Positions 47,219 to 58,500 of a DNA stretch of 64,000 nt are shown in pieces. A program made the position numbers and the translations under genes. The notes under the pieces are model-generated. The model worked only from the letters and a program-made list of their open reading frames with translations, did no database searches and had not been told where the DNA came from. The DNA is from Mycolicibacterium sp. CH28 (lineage in GTDB: Bacteria > Actinomycetota > Actinomycetes > Mycobacteriales > Mycobacteriaceae), in assembly GCF_004745805.1 (NCBI RefSeq), contig NZ_SRLQ01000005.1, positions 248,001-312,000 of the forward strand, read 5' to 3'. How positions within the stretch are numbered: position 1 is the first letter of the stretch; the number at the start of each line of letters is the position of its first letter.

Positions 47219-49264
47219 TCAGAGTCCGCGAGGGACTATTCCCGTGGACTCCTCGCGAAAGTGCAGTTTACGATCGAGAACCGCCGCGCAGTCGCGGTGG
47301 ACCGTGAAGTTGTCGGCGTCCCCGGACATCCTGGTCGTCAACGTCAGCACCACCTCATGGCCTGGCCAGGAGTATCGCTGCAGGACAGACCGTTCCATCC
47401 AGGCGCTCAGTGGGTCGCCGTGATGAATGCCGTACACGCTGTCGTCCTGCTCGTAGGTGATAGACCAGCCGCTGTCCAGGGTCGTGCTGGTGCTGCCGCC
47501 GGCGCCGCGACACACCCGCGTCCAGCCGTCCGCGGAGGTTTCCACCGTCCAGGTGGGAACCGCATCGCCGTCCATCACCACGCCCGGGACCGGGGCGATC
47601 ACGGGCTCGCCGAGATCGACCGGCACCAGCAAGCCCGAGTCCTCGTCGAGGATCGGCAACACCAAGGCACTGTCGGCGAGCGCGATCTCGATCTCGCCCT
47701 GCTCAGTGGCCGGCCACAGCCACGGCCAGTAGTTGGTGGACACCGCCAAACGGAGCCGGTGTCCAGGAGCAAACCGATACGAACTGGCCTTGATGGGCAC
47801 CGTGACGGTGACGATTTCGCCGGGCGTCATCGGCGCAATGTGCTCGGGAGCATGACCGTGGCGATGCGCCAGATTGAGCGCGCCGCGAGTCACCAGGTGG
47901 GAATGCCCGTCCGCGTCGACGTCGGTAATCCTGGCGAACACGTGCCCGGCGCTCGTCGAGCTGGATAGCGTCAGGCGTAGCTCCGCGCGCCCCAGGATCA
48001 CCAGTTCTTCTGTGAGTACGGGTGTTTCGAACAGTAGGCTGCCGGCGTCATCGGCGTCCTGGACGCCGGGAAGGTCGGTGGACACGCCCATCGGCAGCAT
48101 GTGACGACCCTGGGTTCCAACACTCAGAACGCTCTGGTGCCGAACCGTCGCGCCGGTGGTATCGGCGACGCCCAACTGCCCACCGGTGCCCAACGGGTAC
48201 GTCGCCGACGAGACCACCTGGTCGAGATCGTTTACCCCCCACCACCGTCCGGGTCGAAACGGCAGGTCTTCCCGTGTGTAAACGTAGTCCTGAACGTAGA
48301 AACACAGGCGCGGGTCTCGGTCGACGCCGTTGTCCTCGCCGAGCAGCCAATGGCGCCAGAATCGAACGCAGCGCCCCAGGAAGTCGATTCCCGGTCCAGG
48401 TTCCGGTCGCTCCGGCCAGGTATGGCCCCACGGACCGACGATGGCTTGGGCGTTGGGCAACGCGCGCAGGACCCGGAACACGGTGTCGGTGTAGTTGTCC
48501 GCCCAGCCACCGACCAGCATTACGCCACAGTCGATCGACGCATAGTGCTCACACACAGACCCTTGCCGCCAGTACGAGTCGCGGTACGGGTGTGACAGCC
48601 ACAGAGACGTGACGTCGGGGTTGATCCTGAGCCGCGTCGTCCACTCCTCCAACCACTGGGGTCCGGCGGTCTCGGGCATCGGCGGGCGCATGTTCATCAT
48701 GGTCAGCGCCGAGCCCCAGAGATTCATGTAGAACGCCAGCGGAACTCCGCCGAGGTAGTGCACGTCGTTGTCGTACCGGTCGTCGGTGGAGCACGCTGTA
48801 ACGATGGCTTTGAGCGGAGCTGGGCGCTTAGCCGCCACCTGCAGCGCGTTGAAGCCGCTCCACGAGATACCTATCATTCCCACCGAGCCGTTGCACCACG
48901 GCTGATCGGCGAGCCAGTACACGATCTCCTCGATGTCACGCTGCTCGATGGTCGTGTATTCGTCTACGAGGACGCCCGTCGAGGCGCCACTCCCCCGCAG
49001 ATCGAGTCGCGCACAGGCGATTCCGTTGCCCGCGAAGAAGCCGAACCGGGTTTCGTCGTCGATCACCGAGACGTCGTCCTTGCGGTATGGGATCGCTTCG
49101 AGCACCACTCCGGTCGGGCATTGGGCACTGCCCTCCGGCAGCCACAGCTTGATCGACAACCGCGTGCCGTCACTGACCGTGACGGTTTCCAATCGGCGCT
49201 CCACCCGATGGTCGAACTCCTCCTGCACACGAGTGCCGAATGCTGCGGAATCGTTGTTCATCAT
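47219..49264 (-). CDS. CocE/NonD-family hydrolase (Xaa-Pro dipeptidyl-peptidase type)
   Basis: 681 aa from the ATG pair at 49264/49261, with AGGAGC 5-8 bases upstream. The peptidase S15 domain runs from ~30 to 350: LEAIPYRKDD, CARLDLRGSGASTG, nucleophile S134 in GMIGISWSGFNA, Asp region VGGWADNYTDT, and His in GPWGHTWPE. A C-terminal jelly-roll domain follows (ITDVDADGHSHLVTRGALNLAHR, FAPGHRLRLAVSTNYWPW). The family contains cocaine esterase and amino-acid ester hydrolases; as the first gene of the run it could release the amino acid from an ester or amide. No signal peptide is seen. Confidence 0.9.
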   Translation of the reverse strand: MMNNDSAAFGTRVQEEFDHRVERRLETVTVSDGTRLSIKLWLPEGSAQCPTGVVLEAIPYRKDDVSVIDDETRFGFFAGNGIACARLDLRGSGASTGVLVDEYTTIEQRDIEEIVYWLADQPWCNGSVGMIGISWSGFNALQVAAKRPAPLKAIVTACSTDDRYDNDVHYLGGVPLAFYMNLWGSALTMMNMRPPMPETAGPQWLEEWTTRLRINPDVTSLWLSHPYRDSYWRQGSVCEHYASIDCGVMLVGGWADNYTDTVFRVLRALPNAQAIVGPWGHTWPERPEPGPGIDFLGRCVRFWRHWLLGEDNGVDRDPRLCFYVQDYVYTREDLPFRPGRWWGVNDLDQVVSSATYPLGTGGQLGVADTTGATVRHQSVLSVGTQGRHMLPMGVSTDLPGVQDADDAGSLLFETPVLTEELVILGRAELRLTLSSSTSAGHVFARITDVDADGHSHLVTRGALNLAHRHGHAPEHIAPMTPGEIVTVTVPIKASSYRFAPGHRLRLAVSTNYWPWLWPATEQGEIEIALADSALVLPILDEDSGLLVPVDLGEPVIAPVPGVVMDGDAVPTWTVETSADGWTRVCRGAGGSTSTTLDSGWSITYEQDDSVYGIHHGDPLSAWMERSVLQRYSWPGHEVVLTLTTRMSGDADNFTVHRDCAAVLDRKLHFREESTGIVPRGL

Positions 49265-49304
49265 CGGTAGCTCCTGAACCGCCTGACGGCTTGTCCGGCT
49301 CGCA

Positions 49305-49321
49305 GTTGCCGTATAACCATC
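49305..49321 (-). promoter_or_regulatory. Candidate island operator before the CocE-type gene
   Basis: On the reverse strand the site is GATGGTTATACGGCAAC, sharing the 12 bases GGTTATACGGCA with the site at 38234 and ending 40 bases before the ATG at 49264. The orientation and distance to the gene are similar in both places, which is what a shared operator or activator site would show. Confidence 0.5.
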
Positions 49322-49397
49322 ATGCATTGCCGTGAAGCCACATCGTAGACGAGGAGTGCGGGCGTCAACTGGCTGACAACTGCGCCACCGCCGCCGG

Positions 49398-49538
49398 CAT
49401 TCCGACCCGAGCATCCGTTACGTGGCCGTTGACGGTCCGGTCAGCCGCATCGAGCCCGGTACCGACCTACGGCTCGTCGAGTTGGCCACGCGGTACCTGG
49501 CCGCCGACAAAGTCGACGGATACCTCGGCACGCCCTGA
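49398..49538 (+). pseudogene. C-terminal remnant, probably of a PPOX-type flavin or F420 enzyme
   Basis: One frame reads HSDPSIRYVAVDGPVSRIEP, then GTDLRLVELATRYLAADKVD and GYLGTP, and then stops. The strand-turn pattern (DPxxRYVxVxGxV) and the helix with RYL match the end of pyridoxamine-phosphate-oxidase-like proteins. There is no start codon or N-terminal half upstream; the sequence before it belongs to the CocE promoter side. It is most likely a gene end left at the border of the inserted section. Confidence 0.45.
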
Positions 49539-49586
49539 CAGAACCGCGTCACCTGAGCGCGGCGCTACCTGGTCCGGACAGCAATC

Positions 49587-49610
49587 AGCCCCTCCCATAT
49601 GGGAGGGGCT
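49587..49610. repeat. 24-bp perfect palindrome
   Basis: The 12 bases AGCCCCTCCCAT are followed directly by their reverse complement ATGGGAGGGGCT, without a loop. A T-tract is absent on both sides, so a classic terminator is unlikely. It could be a dimeric regulator site, a cruciform, or a trace of a recombination site at the edge of the accessory section. Confidence 0.85.
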
Positions 49611-50080
49611 AACGCTCCCCTTGCCTCCTCATTACCCCTGGCGCTATGTCTATGACACCTCAAAAAATAGCTGAGAGCAAACTGAGACGGACCCAATTCA
49701 GCAAAAGTTATCCATCACGTAGGCAAATTCTCCTTCGCCGCGGCTACGGCCCGCAATCATTGACATATGTCGAGTTCAGGCCATCTTCCGCACGTACGCA
49801 AGGCGGCAAACCGCTGATATCGCCAAGCTCAGGCAATCTTTCCAGCAACTCCACTTTGGAACAACGCCCCGAGCTCCGGGGTGTTCAAATTTGCTGCTTC
49901 ACGGCGCAGTTGCGGTTATTGCTGCTCAACCGCGAGATCGAGCCTGCTTAGCCAATTTGCGAAAACCGCACGAGGTCGCACAGGGGCGCACGGCACGGGC
50001 CCCGCGAGATTCCGCGGCTCCGGGCGGCCGCGCCGCGCCATGGCAATGACTCGTCGCCGCGCAGGGCCGGCGCGGTGGTG
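49611..50080. other. Non-coding region next to the island edge
   Basis: This stretch of ~470 bases carries no recognisable gene. Its first 340 bases are visibly richer in A and T than the rest of the window (for example CTCAAAAAATAGCTGAG and AAAAGTTATCC). A 101-codon frame at 49646-49951 on the plus strand has no family resemblance and codon use unlike the neighbours. With the remnant and palindrome just before it, the region looks like decayed or foreign DNA. Confidence 0.5.
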
Positions 50081-50090
50081 AGACGCAAAA

Positions 50091-50115
50091 GCCCCCGAAA
50101 CAACGTTTCGGGGGC
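50091..50115 (-). terminator. Rho-independent-type terminator after fadB
   Basis: An 11-base stem (GCCCCCGAAAC with GTTTCGGGGGC) encloses a 3-base loop. On the reverse strand the stem is followed by TTTTGCG, and on the plus strand by TTTCGCG. It lies 20 bases after the fadB stop at 50135 and probably ends the fadAB transcript. Confidence 0.85.
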
Positions 50116-50134
50116 TTTCGCGTCTGGTGACCGC

Positions 50135-52270
50135 TTACAGCAGCGAGGCCGGCGGGTTGAACCGCTCGCCGTACTTGGCGGCCAGCTCCTTGGCCCTCGC
50201 CACGAACCCGGCCTTACCGCCATGCGGGTAGCCGACGATCAGCTGCGCGGCGCCACCGGTCCACGGTGGGAAGCCGATGCCCATGATCGAGCCGATGTTG
50301 GCATCGGCGGTCGAGGTGATCACGCCCTCGTCGAAGCACTTCTGGGTTTCGAGTGCTTCCGCGAACAGCATGCGGTCGATCATGTCCTGCAGCGGCGGCT
50401 GCGAGGTCCCCGAGTTGAAGGTCTCCCGCAGGCCGGGCCACAGTTGGGTCCGCTTGCCGTCGACGTACTCGTAGAAGCCGGCGCCGGAAAGCTTTGACGG
50501 ACGGCCGATCTCGATCATCTTCTCGACGACCGCCTCGGCCGGGTGCGGCTCGTAGGTGCCGCCCGCGTCTTCGACACCCTTACGGGTGGCGACGGCGATC
50601 TTGTGCATCAGCTCGAGGTTGAGCTCGTCGGATAGCTGCAGCGGCGCGGCCGGGTAGCCCGCCTGGGTACCCGCGTGCTCGATCGACGCCGGCTCGACGC
50701 CTTCGCCGAGCATCGCCAGCGCCTCGTTGACGAAGGTGCCGATGACCCGGCTGGTGTAGAAGCCGCGGCTGTCGTTGACCACGATCGGGGTCTTGCCGAT
50801 GGCCAGGGTGTAATCGAACACCCGGGCCAGCGCCTCGTCGGAGGTCTTCTCGCCCTTGATGATCTCCACCAGCGGCATCTTGTCGACCGGGGAGAAGAAG
50901 TGGATCCCGATGAAGTCGTCCTGGCGCTTGACACCGGTGGCCAGCCCGGTGATCGGCAGGGTGGAGGTGTTCGATCCCAGGATGGCGTTGGGCTCGACGA
51001 TGTCCTCGATCTCCTGGAAGACCTTGTGCTTGAGCTCCTGGCTCTCGAAGACGGCCTCGATGACGAAGTCGACGCCCTTGAAGTCGGCGGGATCGGCGCT
51101 CGGCGTGATCCGCGCCAGCAGCGCGTCACTGCGCTCCTTGGTGGTGCGGCCCCGCTCGAGTGCCTTGGCCTCGATCTTCTCCGAGTAGTTCTTGCCCCGC
51201 TCGGCGGCGTCGATGGTGACGTCCTTGAGGACCACCTCGAACCCGGCCTTGGCCGAGACGTAGGCGATACCCGCGCCCATCATGCCCGCGCCAAGCACGC
51301 CGATCTTGGTGATCGGTGTCTTGCCGATGCCCTCGGGACGCGAGCCACCCGAGTTGATGGTCTGCAGGTCGAAGAAGAACGCCTGGATCATGTTCTTGGC
51401 GATCGGACCGGTGACCAGCTCGGTGAAGTAGCGGCTCTCGATACGGGTGGCGGTGTCGAAGTCGACCTGGGCACCCTCGATCGCGGCGGCCAGGATGTTG
51501 CGCGGGGCGGGCATCGGCGCGCCCTTGAGCTGCTTGCGCAGCAGCGACGGGAACGACGGCAGGATCGCGGCAAGCGCCGGGGTGGCCGGGGTGCCGCCGG
51601 GCATCTTGTAGCCCTTGGCATCCCACGGCTGGGTGTGCGCCTCGGGGTTGGCCTTGATCCAGGCCTTGGCGGCCGGGACCAATTCCTCGACGCTGCCGAC
51701 GAGTTCGTCGACCAGGCCGTTGTCCTTGGCGGCGGCCGGCTTGAACCGGGTGCCCTGGCTCAGCACGTTGACGAACGCGTTCTGGATGCCCAGCATCCGC
51801 ACGGTGCGGGCAACGCCGCCGCCGCCGGGCAGCAGGCCCAGGGTGACCTCGGGCAGGCCGATCTGCACACCCTTGACATCGGCGACGATGCGGTGGTGAC
51901 AGGCCAGGGCGATCTCCAGGCCACCGCCGAGCGCGGCGCCGTTGATGGCGGCGACGACCGGCTTGCCCAGGGTCTCCAGGGCCCGCAGGTCAGCCTTGAT
52001 GCCTTCGACCTCGGCGAAGATCTCACCGGCATTCTCCGGACCGGCATTGATCATGCTCTTGAGGTCGCCGCCGGCGAAGAAGGTCTTCTTGCCGCTGGTG
52101 AGCACCACACCGGTGATCGAATCCTTCTCGGCGACAAGGCGTTGCACGGCGTTGTGCATCGATTCCTTGTAGTGCTCGTTCATCACGTTGGCCGAGCCGG
52201 TGGGGTCGTCCAGCGTCAGGGTGACGATGCCGTCGGCATCCTTGTCCCACGCAATGGTGTTCTCTGCCAT
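50135..52270 (-). CDS. fadB: Fatty-acid oxidation multifunctional subunit FadB
   Basis: 711 aa. The N-terminal enoyl-CoA hydratase domain (~1-190) has GGGLEIALACHHRIVAD and GLLPGGGGVARTVRMLG. The 3-hydroxyacyl-CoA dehydrogenase part begins with the NAD-binding GVLGAGMMGAGIAYVSAKAGFEV near residue 325, with HFFSPVDKMPLVEII and a C-terminal helical domain. It catalyses hydration and oxidation in beta-oxidation with FadA, encoded 15 bases upstream. M. tuberculosis FadB (Rv0860) is 720 aa. Confidence 0.95.
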   Translation of the reverse strand: MAENTIAWDKDADGIVTLTLDDPTGSANVMNEHYKESMHNAVQRLVAEKDSITGVVLTSGKKTFFAGGDLKSMINAGPENAGEIFAEVEGIKADLRALETLGKPVVAAINGAALGGGLEIALACHHRIVADVKGVQIGLPEVTLGLLPGGGGVARTVRMLGIQNAFVNVLSQGTRFKPAAAKDNGLVDELVGSVEELVPAAKAWIKANPEAHTQPWDAKGYKMPGGTPATPALAAILPSFPSLLRKQLKGAPMPAPRNILAAAIEGAQVDFDTATRIESRYFTELVTGPIAKNMIQAFFFDLQTINSGGSRPEGIGKTPITKIGVLGAGMMGAGIAYVSAKAGFEVVLKDVTIDAAERGKNYSEKIEAKALERGRTTKERSDALLARITPSADPADFKGVDFVIEAVFESQELKHKVFQEIEDIVEPNAILGSNTSTLPITGLATGVKRQDDFIGIHFFSPVDKMPLVEIIKGEKTSDEALARVFDYTLAIGKTPIVVNDSRGFYTSRVIGTFVNEALAMLGEGVEPASIEHAGTQAGYPAAPLQLSDELNLELMHKIAVATRKGVEDAGGTYEPHPAEAVVEKMIEIGRPSKLSGAGFYEYVDGKRTQLWPGLRETFNSGTSQPPLQDMIDRMLFAEALETQKCFDEGVITSTADANIGSIMGIGFPPWTGGAAQLIVGYPHGGKAGFVARAKELAAKYGERFNPPASLL

Positions 52271-52285
52271 GATTTTCCGCTTCTC

Positions 52286-53497
<1,212 letters not shown>

Positions 53498-53588
53498 GGT
53501 TTATTGCCCCTTCTGTCCTTTTCGGAGTGTTTGGGTCCGGCTCTAGGGAGCCTAGTCCTCTAAAGTTGCACCCTAACAGCCCGCTCGG

Positions 53589-53604
53589 CCAACCTGTTGG
53601 TTGG
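53589..53604. promoter_or_regulatory. Inverted repeat in the fadA / Hsp70-like divergent region
   Basis: CCAACC-TGTT-GGTTGG is a perfect 6-base inverted repeat with a 4-base centre, in the 193 bases between the fadA and Hsp70-like starts. The size suits a TetR-type operator; the protein that binds it is unknown. Confidence 0.35.
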
Positions 53605-53690
53605 GCTTCTGAGCTGCTCAAACAGCGCCGCCCGGCGCCCCGGTTCAGTCCTCGGCGCGGGGGCCTCCGGGGTCCTAGACTCGTGGCTAC

Positions 53691-55199
<1,509 letters not shown>

Positions 55200-55214
55200 C
55201 GGCTGCCATCGGAG

Positions 55215-55571
55215 CTAGGCGAGCAACGCCTCCTCCATCGCATCGCCGATCACGGCGATGCTGCGGCTGTGGCTCTGCCGCACCAGCACGTGTGCGCCTG
55301 CCAACGCAAGTGCAATCGGCCACTCCACCACTCCGACCACCGCCACGATCGACAGCCCGGCCAGCAGGGCCACGTCTTCGCGGGCAGGCGCATGGATGAC
55401 GCCGACGATCGGCAACTCGATCGTCGGAGTGTGTAACCGACGCAATCTGCCGAGAATCGCGGATGTCTCGCGACGCAGACCGAATGTCGGTGGCCGCGAG
55501 GCCGACGCTTCCTGCTCGGCCGCGCCAGGCTCGGCGTCTGGCGTGACACCGTCGTGCTCAGCTGTGTTCAT
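55215..55571 (-). CDS. Small membrane protein downstream of the P-type ATPase
   Basis: 118 aa starting MNTAEHDGV, with an acidic N-terminus and a hydrophobic pair (DVALLAGLSIVAVVGVVEWPIALALAGAHVLV). It overlaps the end of the ATPase gene by 14 bases and is probably translated from the same mRNA. M. tuberculosis also encodes a small membrane protein beside ctpH, but upstream of it. It may be a subunit or regulator of the pump. Confidence 0.7.
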   Translation of the reverse strand: MNTAEHDGVTPDAEPGAAEQEASASRPPTFGLRRETSAILGRLRRLHTPTIELPIVGVIHAPAREDVALLAGLSIVAVVGVVEWPIALALAGAHVLVRQSHSRSIAVIGDAMEEALLA

Positions 55572-58500
55572 CAATCTTGCCTTTCTGGTCGATGTTTCGA
55601 GACACGGCACCAACCGGTCCGGAGAACCCGGCCAAGAGGTTCTCGGCCTCGCCCGCATAACGCTTGAAGAACCTGGTAGCCGACGACATCGACGTCATCA
55701 AGAGGTCCGGCCTGGCAGCGGTGAAGACCGTGACGGCAGCCGCAGGGAACACCGCTTCGGCCCAGCCCAGCGGACCCAGCGGAACGCAACCGGCCAGCTG
55801 GCTGACACCCGGCGTGGTGACCAACGCTGCCAGCGTTGCGAAAGTCCCTGCACACGTGCCGATCACCAGGGGGTCTCGGGACTCCAGCAGCGTCTGCCCC
55901 AGTTGCGTCGTGACCAGACCGACCAGACCGACGGTGGCCGCGCGCTGCGGATTGGCCCGGCTGGTCAGGCTGGCGAGACTCCACGAGACGCTGGCCCCGA
56001 CGGTCGTCGCCACGCCGCGCAGCGCGACGGTACGCGACAGTTCATCCATGTCGATACCACGTAAGGACGGGGGTCGGGTATTGCGCACCGAACTGACTGC
56101 CACCGCTGTGGTTGGCAGTACATCGGTCAGGATGTTCACCAGCAAGATCTGCCGTGCGGTAAGCGGCGCAGTACCGCGCATCACCGCTCCGTACACGTTG
56201 AATGCGACCTCACCGGCGTTGCCGCCCAACAACATCGCCACCGCCGCCTGAGCCTGCTGCCAGAGCCGCTGGCCCTCGTCGATGGCCTCGAGCAGGCTCC
56301 CGACCCGACCCTCGGTGAGCACCACGTCCGCGGCGCCGCGCGCCGGGTCGCTCCCGTGTGACGACACGCCTACACCCACCGCGGCGGCGCGGATAGCTGC
56401 CGCGTCGTTGGCGCCGTCACCGACCATCGCGGTGATCACCCCCGACTGGCTGATCTGCTGGACGATCTGCACCTTCTGCTCCGGCGACATCCGGGCGTAG
56501 ATCACGTTGTCCTTGACCACCTCGGCACGCTGGGCGAGCGACAACCGCTCCCAGCGGGCGCCGGTGATGAGCTGATCGTCGGCGACCTCCAATCCGATCT
56601 CCCGCGCGATCGCCCGCGCCGTGGCCGGATGGTCACCGGTGATGATGCGCACGCCGATCTCTCGGTCGGCCAGTCCGAGCAGCAGTCCTTTGGCGTCGGC
56701 CCGCGGCGTATCGGTGATACCCAAGAATCCGAGCAGTCGTAAACCGTTATGGCACAGGGACTCTAACCCCGATTCTGCCGCGACATCCAGATCGTCGTCG
56801 GTGAGCGTCCGTTCCGCGACCGCGATGACGCGCAGCCCCCGAGTGGCCATCTCGTGGACATCCATCAACAGCGCCGCACGCACCTCGGGGTCCTGCCCGT
56901 CGGTGCAGCATGCCAGGACGAATTCGGGGCTGCCCTTCACGGCGAGGGTGCGACCGTCAGCACCGGCCGCATAGGGGCGCCCGGCGCGGAACGGCAGCTC
57001 ATGCTGCCGCTCGGGCTGTACGCCCGCGCAGCTCACCACCGCCGCATCGGTGGCCTGCAGCGGCGCGTGTTCGTGCAACGGCAGCGGCGTCGCCAATGCG
57101 GCGCGCTCGATGATCAACTGGTCGCCAAAGCCCGGCCTCGGGGCGATGTGGGTGACCACCAGGCGGTTCTCGCTCAACGTACCGGTCTTGTCGAAGCACA
57201 CCACTTCGACGCGGCCCAATGTCTCCACCGACCGGGGCGACCGGACAAGGACGTTACGCCGCGTCAGCCGCCTGGCCGCTTCCCGCTGAGCGAGCGTCGC
57301 GACCAACGGAAGCCCTTCCGGCACAGCGGCAACCGCGCAGTACACACCGCTGGCGACGGCCTCGCGGATACCCGATCCGCGTAGCAATGCGGTTGCGACG
57401 ACACCGGCTCCGCCGGTGAGGGTCCAGGGCAGCACTTTCGCCGTCACGTTGGCCAGCTGTGCGTGCAGGCCCACCTCGTCACGTCGGCGCGGGGCCAGCG
57501 CCATGGCCCGCCCCGCGGCGGTGGCACCACCCACGGCGACGACCACCGCGCGGCACACCCCGCTGAGGACGGTCGAGCCCTCGTAGAGCATGCAGGTCCG
57601 TTCGGCCAACGGGCGGCACGGTGTCGGGTCGGGGCGCTTGGTGACCGGAAGCGATTCACCGGTCAGCGAGGATTCGTCCACCTCGACGGCGATCGCGGAG
57701 ATCACTCGCGCATCGGCTGGCACCATCTCGCCGGCACGCACCTCGATGATGGCGCCGCAGACCACCCGCTCGGCGTCCACCGTCTCGAAATCACCTGTGC
57801 TGGTGACTATTCGGGCAGGGGGCGTTTGAGCGCTCAACATCTTCGTCAGCTGTCGGTCGGAGTTGAGGCGCTGCATCGCCGCCATCCCGGCGCTGCCGAG
57901 CAACACGACGCCCACCAGAGCGCCGTCCACCGGCGAACCGATCAACGCGCTGGCGATCGCACCCGTGACCAGGATGGGGGTAAGCGGGTCCTGCATTTCG
58001 TCCCAGAGCGCCTCACCGATCTCCTTCGCGCTCGAGGCGGTGCGGGAAACGCTGGCTTGCCACGGTGATTGCGGTGGTTTGACCACGGCGGCACCGCCGG
58101 CCGCGGGGTCAGGCTGCATCGCGTGCAGGTGTGCGTACACCTGGTCGAGGTCCAGCGCATGCCACTCGACGTCGGCGGCAGCGTCGGGATCGGGTTGCAT
58201 AAGCACCTCACGGGCGATGGCGTGGCCAGGAACCAGCGCGGCGGCCGCGGCCACGATGCTCGGACGCATGCCTGCGGCCCGCACACCGGGCAGCAGGGTG
58301 AGCGATCCGAGCGCGGTCCCGCCGGCGGCCAACTCCACGCCGCGGCGCACCGCGGTCCGGGCCGCCGGGACCGCATCCAGGACTCGACAGGCGACCCGCA
58401 AATCGGGCAGCAGGACGTCTGCCATCCACGCCGGTGCCCGGTCGGCGGCGCCGACGCCCAATGCGAGGTCCGCTGCGGCGAAGGTTCGAGGGAGTGCTTG

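Noticed and set aside
47219..49264. Cocaine or tropane alkaloid degradation as the function of the island
   Set aside because: CocE-type hydrolases are broad, and nothing else in the set points to tropane or benzoate breakdown.
49646..49951. 101-codon frame in the non-coding region after the palindrome
   Set aside because: No recognisable domain, atypical codon use and no ribosome site. I would not call it a gene.
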